In this document: positions 22,584 to 30,850 of the stretch, in pieces
Position numbering within the stretch: position 1 is the stretch's first letter
Layout: each line of letters opens with the position of its first letter
Origin: PUMD01 sp964599275
Lineage (GTDB): Bacteria; Bacillota; Sulfobacillia; SLMV01
DNA: 33,061 nucleotides
Direction: 5' to 3'
Assembly (NCBI GenBank): GCA_964599275.1
Contig: CAZRFK010000012.1
Location: forward strand, 1-33,061
Notes under the pieces: model-generated
The model's input: only the letters and a program-made list of their open reading frames with translations
Database searches by the model: none
What the model was told of the DNA's origin: nothing
Position numbers and translations under genes: made by a program

Positions 22584-23267
22584 ATGTCAGGTGACAGTAT
22601 GCTGGACAAAGCCAGAAAAATACACAAGTTGAGCGAGTTCAAAAAGTTTATGCGCGGTGAACGGGGACTCACTGATGAGGACTTCTCTGCACCTATAGAC
22701 TCGATCAGTCAGGATGTAATCTCATCAAACAGTGAGAATGCACTCAAAATATTTCATGAGGTCTTCGAAAAACAGGCAGATAGATGGACAGCCACCAGGC
22801 GACTACCTGTGCACAACATGTGGCATCATTTCATAGTTCCCGCAGCGATACTCACAGCGGTACGCAATCAGGGCGGTCCAATTGATGATGAAGATATTAC
22901 AGAAGCGATTGACAGGGGCAGACAATTTCCCGGAGGTTCCTGCGGTTTTATGGGCACCTGCGGTGGAGCTTACAGCGTCGGCATAGTTGGTTCGATTATT
23001 TCGGGAGTAACACCCGTTCACGGCGGAGACCGGAGTCGTCTGATGCGAACGGTATCCGAAACCCTTGCACGCATATCAGAAATCGAAACGCGCTGCTGCA
23101 AGCGGTCCAGCTACATTGCCATGCAGGAGGCCTGCAGATATCTGCAAGACTTTGACTCATTACTACCGGAGGAAATTGTCTGTCACTACTGGAAAGAAAA
23201 CCACCTCTGCGCAGGAGCTGAATGCCCTTTCCACCCGCAGGCGTGCAACCAGAAAGACGATGAATGA
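22584..23267 (+). CDS. DUF5714-like cysteine-rich protein
   Basis: A 227-residue protein starting at ATG 22584, with AGGAGAGGAG upstream. A core motif FPGGSCGFMGTCGGAYSVG (about 114-132) with invariant-looking Gly and Cys is followed by IISGVTPV, the pattern I associate with DUF5714. RCCKRS (about 168-173) and a C-terminal Cys set (VCHYWKENHLCAGAECPFHPQAC) bring many Cys and His, suitable for metal or Fe-S binding. A HNMWHHF motif (77-83) may add ligands. No signal peptide or helix. The biochemical function of the family is unknown to me. It lies between a thioredoxin-like gene and a cysteine-desulfurase-like gene, which suggests a redox or sulfur/selenium-transfer role by inference only. Confidence 0.75.
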   Translation: MSGDSMLDKARKIHKLSEFKKFMRGERGLTDEDFSAPIDSISQDVISSNSENALKIFHEVFEKQADRWTATRRLPVHNMWHHFIVPAAILTAVRNQGGPIDDEDITEAIDRGRQFPGGSCGFMGTCGGAYSVGIVGSIISGVTPVHGGDRSRLMRTVSETLARISEIETRCCKRSSYIAMQEACRYLQDFDSLLPEEIVCHYWKENHLCAGAECPFHPQACNQKDDE

Positions 23268-23322
23268 GAAATAGCTTCCTGTGCCCTGAGTGGTTTGCGC
23301 AGCAGAGAGAGGAGGAAAGCTG

Positions 23323-24471
23323 ATGAGTATCTATCTGGATAATTCCGCCACATCTTATCCCAAACCTGAAGTCGTACATCAGGCTGTGGGCGATTTCAGT
23401 CGCAATGTCGGGGTAAGCTCCGGAAGGGGGGCTTACCAGCGCGCACTAAAGGCGGACCAAATCATATACCAGACCCGTTCTTCGCTGGCTCAGTTGTTCG
23501 GCATCGACGACCTGACCCGCATCGCTTTTACTTTCTGCGCAACCGATTCCATCAATCTGCTGTTGTTTGGGCTGCTGGAGTCCGGTGACCATGTAATTGC
23601 AAGCGCCATGGAACACAACGCGGTCTGGCGCTGCCTGATGGCGCTGCAGCGCCGCGGTTGCATCGAGGTCTCCACGGTTCCGCACGACAATTCAGGCAAC
23701 ATGCTGGTGGAAGAAATACCAGAGATGGTGCGTGAGGATACCAGGCTGATAGTGTCAACTTCCGCCTCCAACGTTACCGGCACACTCATGCCTGTCAGGA
23801 AACTTGGTCAAATTGCCGACGATGCAGGAGTGTTATTCCTGGTGGATGCAGCACAGACAGCCGGTGTTCTTCCGATGAATGTAGACGAATCCGGCATTGA
23901 CATGCTGGCATTCACAGGACACAAGGGACTCCTTGGCCCGCAGGGAACTGGTGGATTCTATGTCCGTGAGGGTGTGAATCTGCGTCCGGTTCGCTACGGA
24001 GGTACGGGAAGCGAATCCCGTCTTGAGCGCCAGCCCGACGTTCTGCCCGATCGCTTTGAAGCCGGAACCCTGAATGGTCCCGGGTTAGCAGGATTGGGGG
24101 CCGGAGTTGACTTTATACTGAAGCAGGGTGTAGAGCAGATCTTTGAGAAAGAAAAAGAACTGCTCCGCCACACACTGGAGAAGTTGAGTAGTCTGGAGAA
24201 ACTTACCCTGTACGGTCCCTGCGATCCTGACAGGCAGATGGCAGTATTATCTTTCAACATTGAGGGGTTAAGGGCGGAGGAAGTTACCTACGCCCTGGAC
24301 CAAAAATACGGAATCATGGTCCGAGCTGGTCTTCACTGCTCGCCAATGGCACACCGGGTGATAGGCACGATTGATAGAGGGGCAGTACGGGTCAGTTTCG
24401 GGTATTTCAACACACAAGAGGATGTTGGCACTCTTACTGATGCCCTGGAGGAAATCTGCAGGCTGTTGTAG
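23323..24471 (+). CDS. Class V aminotransferase, EF2568-type cysteine desulfurase-like
   Basis: A 382-residue protein from the ATG at 23323, seven to ten bases after GAGAGGAGG; a GTG at 23290 lacks a site. PLP Lys201 lies in TGHKGLLGPQG, the cofactor-binding MEHNAVWR is at about 96-103, DAAQTAG at 175-181, and the active-site loop Cys339 in RAGLHCSPMAH. The sequence follows the TIGR01977 (EF2568) branch rather than housekeeping NifS/SufS. Family knowledge: this branch has been linked by genome context to selenium-dependent molybdenum hydroxylases. It would release sulfur or selenium from cysteine or selenocysteine. 55 bases after the DUF5714-like gene, 15 bases before the Fe-S gene: one transcript. 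The dead moaA and MOSC genes nearby fit an ancestral molybdenum link. Confidence 0.92.
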   Translation: MSIYLDNSATSYPKPEVVHQAVGDFSRNVGVSSGRGAYQRALKADQIIYQTRSSLAQLFGIDDLTRIAFTFCATDSINLLLFGLLESGDHVIASAMEHNAVWRCLMALQRRGCIEVSTVPHDNSGNMLVEEIPEMVREDTRLIVSTSASNVTGTLMPVRKLGQIADDAGVLFLVDAAQTAGVLPMNVDESGIDMLAFTGHKGLLGPQGTGGFYVREGVNLRPVRYGGTGSESRLERQPDVLPDRFEAGTLNGPGLAGLGAGVDFILKQGVEQIFEKEKELLRHTLEKLSSLEKLTLYGPCDPDRQMAVLSFNIEGLRAEEVTYALDQKYGIMVRAGLHCSPMAHRVIGTIDRGAVRVSFGYFNTQEDVGTLTDALEEICRLL

Positions 24472-24486
24472 CCGAGGTCGGAAGGG

Positions 24487-25033
24487 ATGAGCGTTTATTT
24501 TTTTAGAAAATATCGAGATCACCTTCATAGAACCGTGTTACGCTGATCCAGAGAAACTGCGGTTTAAGGCAGTGTTCTTCCGCGATGTCTCCTGTATATT
24601 CCCCTACCTTAACGCAGAAATTCCCAACGCACTGTACAACAACAACTCCAACACTCTCACTTTTGTCAGGGAGGGCAGGGTGGTAAACCTCTTCCCCAGG
24701 GAGATGTCGGTGATCAAGGTTTCCAACACCACCGATGCCCACCGAATTACTGACTTCGTGAAAGATAAGATAAATGACGTTCACCAGCGCCGGTGTGAAA
24801 TCAACCCCATGTATCACCGCCGCCGTCTGCCGTCGGTTGTCGATATACTGCCCGTGCTGCCGGATGAGCACTATAACTGCCGTAAATGTGGTGAACGCAC
24901 CTGCCTGGCCTTTGCCACCATGCTTCTGTCCGGCGAGCGCAAGATCGCTGACTGTCAACCGCTTTCCCTAGGGGAAAACAGCGATCTGCGCGAGGCACTC
25001 TCAAGTTTGATGGGACGAGATTCTGGTGAATAA
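24487..25033 (+). CDS. [4Fe-4S] binding protein with an N-terminal frame break at a T7 run
   Basis: The main frame encodes about 178 residues and ends in NCRKCGERTCLAFATMLLSG...DCQPL, a complete FeS domain (PF04060-type, C-x2-C-x4-C-x16-C), preceded by a domain with FVREGRVVNLFPREMSVIKV. That frame opens after a TGA at 24488-24490 and lacks ATG, GTG or TTG before GTG 24572, which would cut off conserved-looking sequence. An ATG at 24487 in another frame runs MSVYFF into a run of seven T (24498-24504); one T fewer joins it perfectly to LENIEITFIEP. So the natural start is probably MSVYFLENIEITF with a T6/T7 difference (sequencing error, slippage or mutation). An ATT start at 24497 is the alternative. 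Last gene of the redox cassette; 15 bases after the aminotransferase. Confidence 0.75.
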
Positions 25034-25109
25034 TGTTTCTGGTCAATCTGCACAGCTCTTTATAAATTGCAAATGAGTCTCTAAGAGGCTGGTTATGAAC
25101 TGAAAATAT

Positions 25110-25210
25110 GATGTGAAGGGCGAGCGAGTGATTTGCACATGATGCCTGTTCATCTGAGGCGTGGATAAAGAAGTGCTTTGCACTCCTTCTTTCTTTGTCC
25201 ACTTCACATC
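25110..25210. repeat. Nested inverted/direct repeat region downstream of the cassette
   Basis: GATGTGAA (25110-25117) and TTCACATC (25203-25210) are perfect outer arms. Inside, GTGGATAAAG (25161-25170) pairs with CTTTGTCCAC (25193-25202), ten pairs with one G-U, around GTGC-TTT-GCAC. GTGATTTGCAC and GTGCTTTGCAC also form an 11-base direct repeat with one mismatch. It may be the transcript end of the cassette or a small non-autonomous element; no T-run follows. Confidence 0.45.
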
Positions 25211-25556
25211 CCTATGCCTTTCCATTTTCCAAAACTCAAAATCATCGCACATCTCATCCTGAACCCATCGCCGAACACAATTGCCTACCGTATGGTCCTC
25301 AATCAGGCGCCAACTAACTCGAACTCTTGTCTCCTACTGTAACCTGAGAGTATTATCTTCAACCTGCATGCCTGCAATCCACTACATCTTTCCTTCAACC
25401 CGGTTGTTTCTCTTCACTTGTGGCAAGTTGCTTTGATGTTCATGCCTGATTTGGAGGGAATGCTCAATATAAGAACCGATTAACGAATTTGCATTACAAT
25501 ATGCCGCCCAGAAAACTCGGTCTGGACCGCTTGCAATTGCCTTTATCAATCCATCC
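25211..25556. other. Gene-free stretch before adenine deaminase stop
   Basis: About 345 bases with only short, unrecognised open frames on both strands. No hairpin or T-run strong enough to call a terminator for the adenine deaminase gene. Confidence 0.4.
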
Positions 25557-27347
25557 CTATTCGGGAAATAGAGCAACCAGTTTCTGTTTGTTAACCTCTA
25601 CCAGTCCCTGATCGGTTATTTTCCCCTCCGGTATCACCGCAAGTGTCAGGGTGGCGATGCGCAGCAGGGGATCTTCACCGGGAATACCCATATCTGTGAG
25701 CGTTCCTTTCAGCTGGGTGGCCCGTGGAGCAAGCTCGCTGACCGGAAGTGAAGACATCAGCCCCGCAATTGGCAGTTTAAGCACATCGATAACCTCACCA
25801 TCCCGGGTGCAGGCAATTCCTCCCCCGCACTCTATCAATGAGTTGGCAGCGATAACGGCATCTTCTGCATTTGAGGCGACCACCGTCAGGTTGTGACAGT
25901 CATGGGATATGGTGCTCGCTATGGCTCCATACCGCAGGCCAAAATTTCTTATTACTCCCACGAAGCGGTTCTCCGGGGCTCCGTGCCGGTTGAAGACACC
26001 CACATAGCAAAGGTCCTCGGATTTACTTATATCAACCAGGCCGCTGTCAACTGGCAGCTGTTCTTTGTCAAGTGCTGCGTACAAAAGATCATCCTCCGAG
26101 TAGGTCAGAATGCGCGTCTGAACGGTACCGTCGTTTACCGGGGCTCGTATCGCGATATCTTCTTCAGATAATAGGTCAAGATATACGGTGTTTTTCTGCT
26201 CGACCTGCGTATGTGCTGGGTCAATAGGTACAACCATTTCTCCATCCTCTGCCACCACTTCGCCGTCTGTCATCACCAGAGCCGGCTTCATTTCTTCTAA
26301 AGACGGCACCAGGAGTAAGTCAGCCGCGTAACCTGGAGCTACGGCTCCTAAAACATCGATCCCCACTACCCTGGCCGTGTTCAGGGTGGCGGCACGCACG
26401 GCCATGGAGGCATCCAAACCTTCTGCGATGGCCCTGCGCACTGCGTGATTCATGTGCCCCTCATGCAGCAGGTCAGACGGTTCCCTGTCATCAGTGCAGA
26501 TGGATAGATTCGGAGGCGACATGAACTCGCCGACTGCAGAGATGACCTCAGCCATGTTGCGAGCCATTGAGCTCTCCCTGGCATCTACAGTCATGCCCAA
26601 CCTCATCTTCTCCCGCGCCTCAGCGGCATCTGTTATCTCGTGATCACTTTGAGGACCGGCACACAGATAGGCAGAGAGGGCTCGTCCACTCAGTGAAGGC
26701 GAGTGTCCCTGAATGAATCTCCCGCGAGTTAACGCCTCATGAACGACATCCCGCATTCTCTCGCTTCCGTGAATCACCCCGGGAAAATCCATAACCTCCG
26801 CCAGGCCTAGCACCCGGTCCCACTGAAGCATCTCTGCCACTTCTTCAGCACCAAATTCCGCACCGGTGGTTTCAAGACCGGGAACAGATGGTACACAGGA
26901 TGGCACCAGCAGATACTGACGCATGGGGAGTTGTTCACTGGACCAGACCATATAGCGAACTCCCTCCACCCCCAACACGTTGCCGATCTCGTGCGGGTCG
27001 GTGATAACCGTAGTGGTACCGTGGGGAATCACCACCTCAGCAAAATTCGGTGGGGTCATCATGCTGCTTTCTATGTGAACATGCGCGTCGATGAACCCCG
27101 GGAGCAGATACATCCCCCCTCCATCCAGGGTATCTTTCCCCCGCATCGTAGGTTCATCTTTTTTTCCGGTGCCATCGGGATCAGATTCCACATGGGCTAT
27201 GTAACCATCGTAAATCCCCACCCGCGCTTCGTAGATTTCACCGGTGAAAACACTTACCAGCTGGATATTCTCTACCACCGTATCCAGCTGCCGCTTACCC
27301 AGCGCTGCTTCTATCAATTCTGCTCGCTTCTGTCTGCTCAAGTGCAC
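25557..27347 (-). CDS. ade: Adenine deaminase
   Basis: A 596-residue protein of the amidohydrolase superfamily, the usual length for bacterial adenine deaminase. LPGFIDAHVHIESSMM (82-97, metal ligands His89 and His91), DPHEIGNV (117-124), QGHSPSLSGRALSAY and ICTDDREPSDL are family signatures. The C-terminal half holds NRFVGVIRNFGLRYGAIASTISHDCHN. It deaminates adenine to hypoxanthine in the cytoplasm using a binuclear metal centre. The start is GTG (27347-27345) seven bases after GGAGG. It stands alone; an extended -10 (TGGTAATAT) lies about 60 bases upstream. The purine permease at the left edge could supply substrate but is not linked. Confidence 0.96.
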   Translation of the reverse strand: MHLSRQKRAELIEAALGKRQLDTVVENIQLVSVFTGEIYEARVGIYDGYIAHVESDPDGTGKKDEPTMRGKDTLDGGGMYLLPGFIDAHVHIESSMMTPPNFAEVVIPHGTTTVITDPHEIGNVLGVEGVRYMVWSSEQLPMRQYLLVPSCVPSVPGLETTGAEFGAEEVAEMLQWDRVLGLAEVMDFPGVIHGSERMRDVVHEALTRGRFIQGHSPSLSGRALSAYLCAGPQSDHEITDAAEAREKMRLGMTVDARESSMARNMAEVISAVGEFMSPPNLSICTDDREPSDLLHEGHMNHAVRRAIAEGLDASMAVRAATLNTARVVGIDVLGAVAPGYAADLLLVPSLEEMKPALVMTDGEVVAEDGEMVVPIDPAHTQVEQKNTVYLDLLSEEDIAIRAPVNDGTVQTRILTYSEDDLLYAALDKEQLPVDSGLVDISKSEDLCYVGVFNRHGAPENRFVGVIRNFGLRYGAIASTISHDCHNLTVVASNAEDAVIAANSLIECGGGIACTRDGEVIDVLKLPIAGLMSSLPVSELAPRATQLKGTLTDMGIPGEDPLLRIATLTLAVIPEGKITDQGLVEVNKQKLVALFPE

Positions 27348-27401
27348 AGTTTGGCCTCCTCATTGTAATTCCAGAAATAATTCTGATGACTCCGTTTCAC
27401 T

Positions 27402-27407
27402 ATATTA
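27402..27407 (-). promoter_or_regulatory. Extended -10 element upstream of adenine deaminase
   Basis: On the minus strand TGGTAATAT carries an extended -10 (TGn) with TAATAT; TTGCAA lies 19 bases upstream as a weak -35. The leader is about 50 bases. No purine riboswitch core is visible here. Confidence 0.4.
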
Positions 27408-28846
27408 CCAGACAACCCAAAAATTCTTGCAATCGGAACGGTAAAAAGGACATATACACCACGAACAGGCCGACCAAAGCCGCCATACGCCAAAAGCAAT
27501 CCCCAGAACCCCCTGCAAATGCAAACCATAGATAAACAGAAGCGCCGAGAATGTCCTCTCCCCTACTCCAATGAGAAACGGTACCCACCATCTGATAGTT
27601 TACACCTGTTTTGAACGATAAATCTCGGACAGGGTATTGCATCTTCAGTCATGCTCTCCCCTGCTTCCACGGTGAATCTCCCAGGAATCCGTCCGGGGCT
27701 TTCTACCAACTCAAATGGTCATCGGGCGTTTAGAATGTTTTTCTTCATTGACAATATCGGGTCCTGCCTGCACTTACAGCACATACCGTGCATAGCATCC
27801 TTCAAAACCTTCAGATGCACAGGGGATGCTGTCTTTGGTGGTGGTGTGAATTCACACCGGGTTCTCCATAATCTGCCTAACAGTACTCTTTTAATGTAGG
27901 GACATTTCCTGTTAAGTGGGGGAAATGCGCTGAGAGCCTGAAGCGGGAAGGCTCATTCTCACTGTCGTAGGTGTCCAGCGATGTGTGAAGATGAAGTTCT
28001 ACTCAAGGGCCTATAGCCTCCATCAGATTCATTTGAGGTTCAAATCCGGCAGGAGCCTTTATCCGAAGGCAGGGCATAGAAAAGACCGGATTGAAAGCAG
28101 CGCACGGAACCCACTAGGCGGCCAGTTTTCTGGACTGTGGAACAGCATAAGAGCAGTGATGCTTGACTGTTACTGGTGGTGGTCAGCTGGGTCGTCGTGG
28201 TCAGGATGCATCTTAAGTGGATTGTAATTGTAGGACGAGGAAGGATCCAGGATTTAGAGATTGAAAATGTATAGTGGGATCTCGCGGCTTTTCCACTGCG
28301 AGTGTCGCTAGATGTATCAAGGGTGCCTGTTGGTGGCCGAGAAAGCCCGTGTTCAGGAGGAAATATCATGGGAGATATCGGCGAACAGCAAGCGTGGGCG
28401 ATCATGCGACGTCGTGCAGAAGACGCAGGGGATATCCATTCCGACACTTTAAGGACGTAGGCGTCATCGGATAACTGTCTGTAGACCGGGTCAGATCGAT
28501 ATCGATGCGGCCTTCAGTGATCGTGACGTCCTGCGGGGTGAGATGACCTCCGCGACCTTTGCAGCCATGACCGTTCCCGGCCGAAAAGATCGAGAGGACG
28601 AAGACGGCAAGTGCATGCAGACAATGCCGCTGCTTGAGCGCCATTATGAGGATACCTGGCAGTTGTTTGTGGATGCAACCAGGTGAGCATCTGTAATGAC
28701 GGGCCCAATTGCAGTCGGCGTCATTCTTCAGGAGCGCATCAAGACGACTGCGGGGGTTTTGGGCACAGATCATGGAGGGTGGCGGCCGACTCCCTGTGGC
28801 AACGAAATTCGGGGGACGGCCCACCCCGCTTTCTGCGACCGTGGGA
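27408..28846. other. Long gene-poor region, no intact gene
   Basis: About 1.4 kb. Open frames are short, overlapping on both strands and unlike known proteins. A ribosome-binding-site-like AGGAGG precedes ATG at 28368 (MGDIGEQQAWAIMRRRAEDAGDIHS), which then stops; a further stretch near 28540-28685 (LERHYEDTWQLFVDATR) also looks once-coding. Probably decayed sequence ending in the protease relic that follows. Confidence 0.45.
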
Positions 28847-29197
28847 GCATTAGTGCTATGCCCAGAACGCAACCCGTTAGGTCAGCTGGAACGCCTGTCC
28901 GATTATCCGGGTTATACTGCCAATTACGAGTCGGTAATCGCAGTGGCAGCCTCCGACCGAAACGATTATCGGGCCAGATTCTCCGGCACCGGTCCTGCCA
29001 TGCAACTAATAGTACCAGGTGTTCGTATTATGAGCACCGTTCCCGATGATAATTACGACGACCAATACAGTGGGCACTCCATCCCCGTCTGCAGACCCGT
29101 CACCTTCACGCCAGAAAACCACAGCCACAAGTATATTAACAAACGGACAGATTGGGTGATCTATTTGAATCTTGGATGGGGATACTGCAACTGTTAG
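28847..29197 (+). pseudogene. Subtilisin-like (S8) protease relic
   Basis: The frame reads GALVLCPERNPLGQLERLSDYPG, then YESVIAVAASDRNDYRARFSGTGPAM, then VPGVRIMSTVPDDNYDDQYSGHS. This is the part of subtilases from the oxyanion region through the YPA..VIAVAA and APGv.I.ST motifs to the catalytic-Ser GTSMA, here degraded to YSGHSIP. The Asp and His regions upstream and the helix after Ser are absent or unreadable. It cannot be an active protease. Neighbouring frame breaks suggest old decay. Confidence 0.7.
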
Positions 29198-29895
29198 TTA
29201 GGAGGGAGCATTGGGACAAATCAAGAACAGGAACGACCTTCTTCAAGAACACAGCTTATCCATCCCGGTGATGGAAACCATTACATTACACTATACACTA
29301 CAGGCGCTCAGAGGAGAGGCTGGTAATTTACCATCCCCAGAAACATTTATGGCTGACATTCACTCTATGTTTTTCAGCTGAAAGACGAAGGGTTGACACC
29401 TGAGTGCGCTTTCGCCATCCCATCAATAAGGATCGCTCACCCTGCGATATCCCGGTGCACAGGACAGCTAACTTCTCAGCATATCTTGTTCAATTTTAGC
29501 ATACACCACCGCTGGCTCAAGCATCGTTATTCTGCTTCCCCTTAATTCTGTTTGAATTATAACACCATAATCTTACCATGTATCTGTATGCAAGCAGGGC
29601 TTTATTACATGCAGGGATACGTCTATACATCGATGGATGTCAACTCGCTGGTTCTACACTTGCGACAAAGACGAAGAAAGCCGTTACCGTTCGGGTGACG
29701 ACTCTCTGTGACATTCATTACTAAATATTGCCGGGCCCTCCATAAACTCCATGTGTACATGTCCAGCTGTTGGCAGCGGGGCCCCTGCTGGCGGCAGACC
29801 AGACATAGGATCGATAAGTCTGTGACCGGTATCTGCTCCAGCAGGACTTCCAGAAACCGTTCGGTAAGTCTATGAGGCTGTCCTGCAGAGACTCA
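29198..29895. other. Gene-free stretch downstream of SDR gene
   Basis: About 700 bases with no supported gene; short frames only. A 19-codon minus-strand peptide (MLEPAVVYAKIEQDMLRS near 29475-29535) behind GGGGAAG may be the start of a lost gene. No convincing terminator for the SDR gene was seen. Confidence 0.4.
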
Positions 29896-30651
29896 TCATA
29901 CCTGAGCCAACCAGCCGCCATCTATGACAATGCTCTCCCCATGAATGAAGTCAGCATCATCGGATGCCAAAAATAAGGCCAGTTGAGCTATGTCCTGGGG
30001 TTTCCCCACTCTACGAGCAGGAACCGACAGCCGCTTTGAATCCGGCGAAGCATCATCAGAAATCATTCCCGTGTCTACGGCACCCGGACAGATAGCATTG
30101 ACCCGAACGCCTTCCGGACCGTAGTCTACAGCAGTCTGGCGGGTTAACCCCACAAGAGCGTGCTTGGAAGTGGTGTAGGCGACACCCTCCGCCCCTCCAA
30201 CAAAACTGGCAATTGAAGCCATATTGATGATCGCCCCACCCCCCTGGTCGAGCATGTGAGTAATTGCAAATTTGCAACCCCAGAAAGCGCCCCAGAGATT
30301 GACTTCCAACACCCGCCTCCACTCTTCTCCGTCGATTTCTACCACAGGATTATCCTCTACTATACCTGCGTTGTTTACAAGGATATCCAAGGAACCGTAT
30401 TCACCCACGGCAGTCTCCACCATCCGCTTGACTTGCTCCTTATCCGATACATCAGTAATGACGGAAATCGCTTCTCCGTCGTTTTCACGGATAGATGCAA
30501 GCGTTTCATTGAGGCCTTCCTCGTTTACATCAGCTATTACCACTCGGGAACCTTCCCTGGCAAAAAGCTCTGCGATGGCCCTTCCCATACCTGAACTGGC
30601 CCCAGTGACAACGGAGACTTTTCCACGAATTTTCTGTCCTTTGCTCATCAT
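29896..30651 (-). CDS. Short-chain dehydrogenase/reductase (classical SDR)
   Basis: A 251-residue protein from ATG 30651, five bases after AGGAG; an ATG farther upstream (30720) would add 23 residues without homology. Nucleotide motif TGASSGMG (16-23), NNAG (93-96), catalytic Ser146 in NMASIAS, Tyr159 and Lys163 in AYTTSK, and a PGAVDTGM segment after the active site. Asp41 at the end of the second strand favours NAD(H) over NADP(H). Same strand as the flavoprotein upstream but separated from it by a terminator. Substrate unknown; alcohols, 3-hydroxyacyl or sugar substrates are all possible in this family. Confidence 0.93.
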   Translation of the reverse strand: MMSKGQKIRGKVSVVTGASSGMGRAIAELFAREGSRVVIADVNEEGLNETLASIRENDGEAISVITDVSDKEQVKRMVETAVGEYGSLDILVNNAGIVEDNPVVEIDGEEWRRVLEVNLWGAFWGCKFAITHMLDQGGGAIINMASIASFVGGAEGVAYTTSKHALVGLTRQTAVDYGPEGVRVNAICPGAVDTGMISDDASPDSKRLSVPARRVGKPQDIAQLALFLASDDADFIHGESIVIDGGWLAQV

Positions 30652-30780
30652 TTTCACTCCTGTCATTTCCTCAATAATGGTGTGATATTTCGTTGTGTCG
30701 GTCCAACTTACCACGATCACTGCTTTATTTCGTGTTTTGATTAATATCCATAAAAGTGCGGGATACCGAAAAAAAACAGA

Positions 30781-30840
30781 AGAGAGGCACCCAGAAGCGG
30801 GTCAAAAATCTGACCTCAATTTCTCTCCCTGTGCCTCTCT
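30781..30840 (-). terminator. Large branched intrinsic terminator of the flavoprotein gene
   Basis: AGAGAGGCAC (30781-30790) and GTGCCTCTCT (30831-30840) form a perfect 10-bp stem. Inside, GGTCA and TGACC pair as a second hairpin. On the minus strand the stem is followed by TCTGTTTTTTTT. It lies about 10 bases past the stop at 30851. Confidence 0.9.
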
Positions 30841-30850
30841 CATCTCGCAG

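Noticed and set aside
27400..27642. 80-codon hydrophobic minus-strand frame before adenine deaminase
   Set aside because: Hydrophobic but without family motifs or a ribosome site, and it overlaps another unlikely frame and the promoter region.
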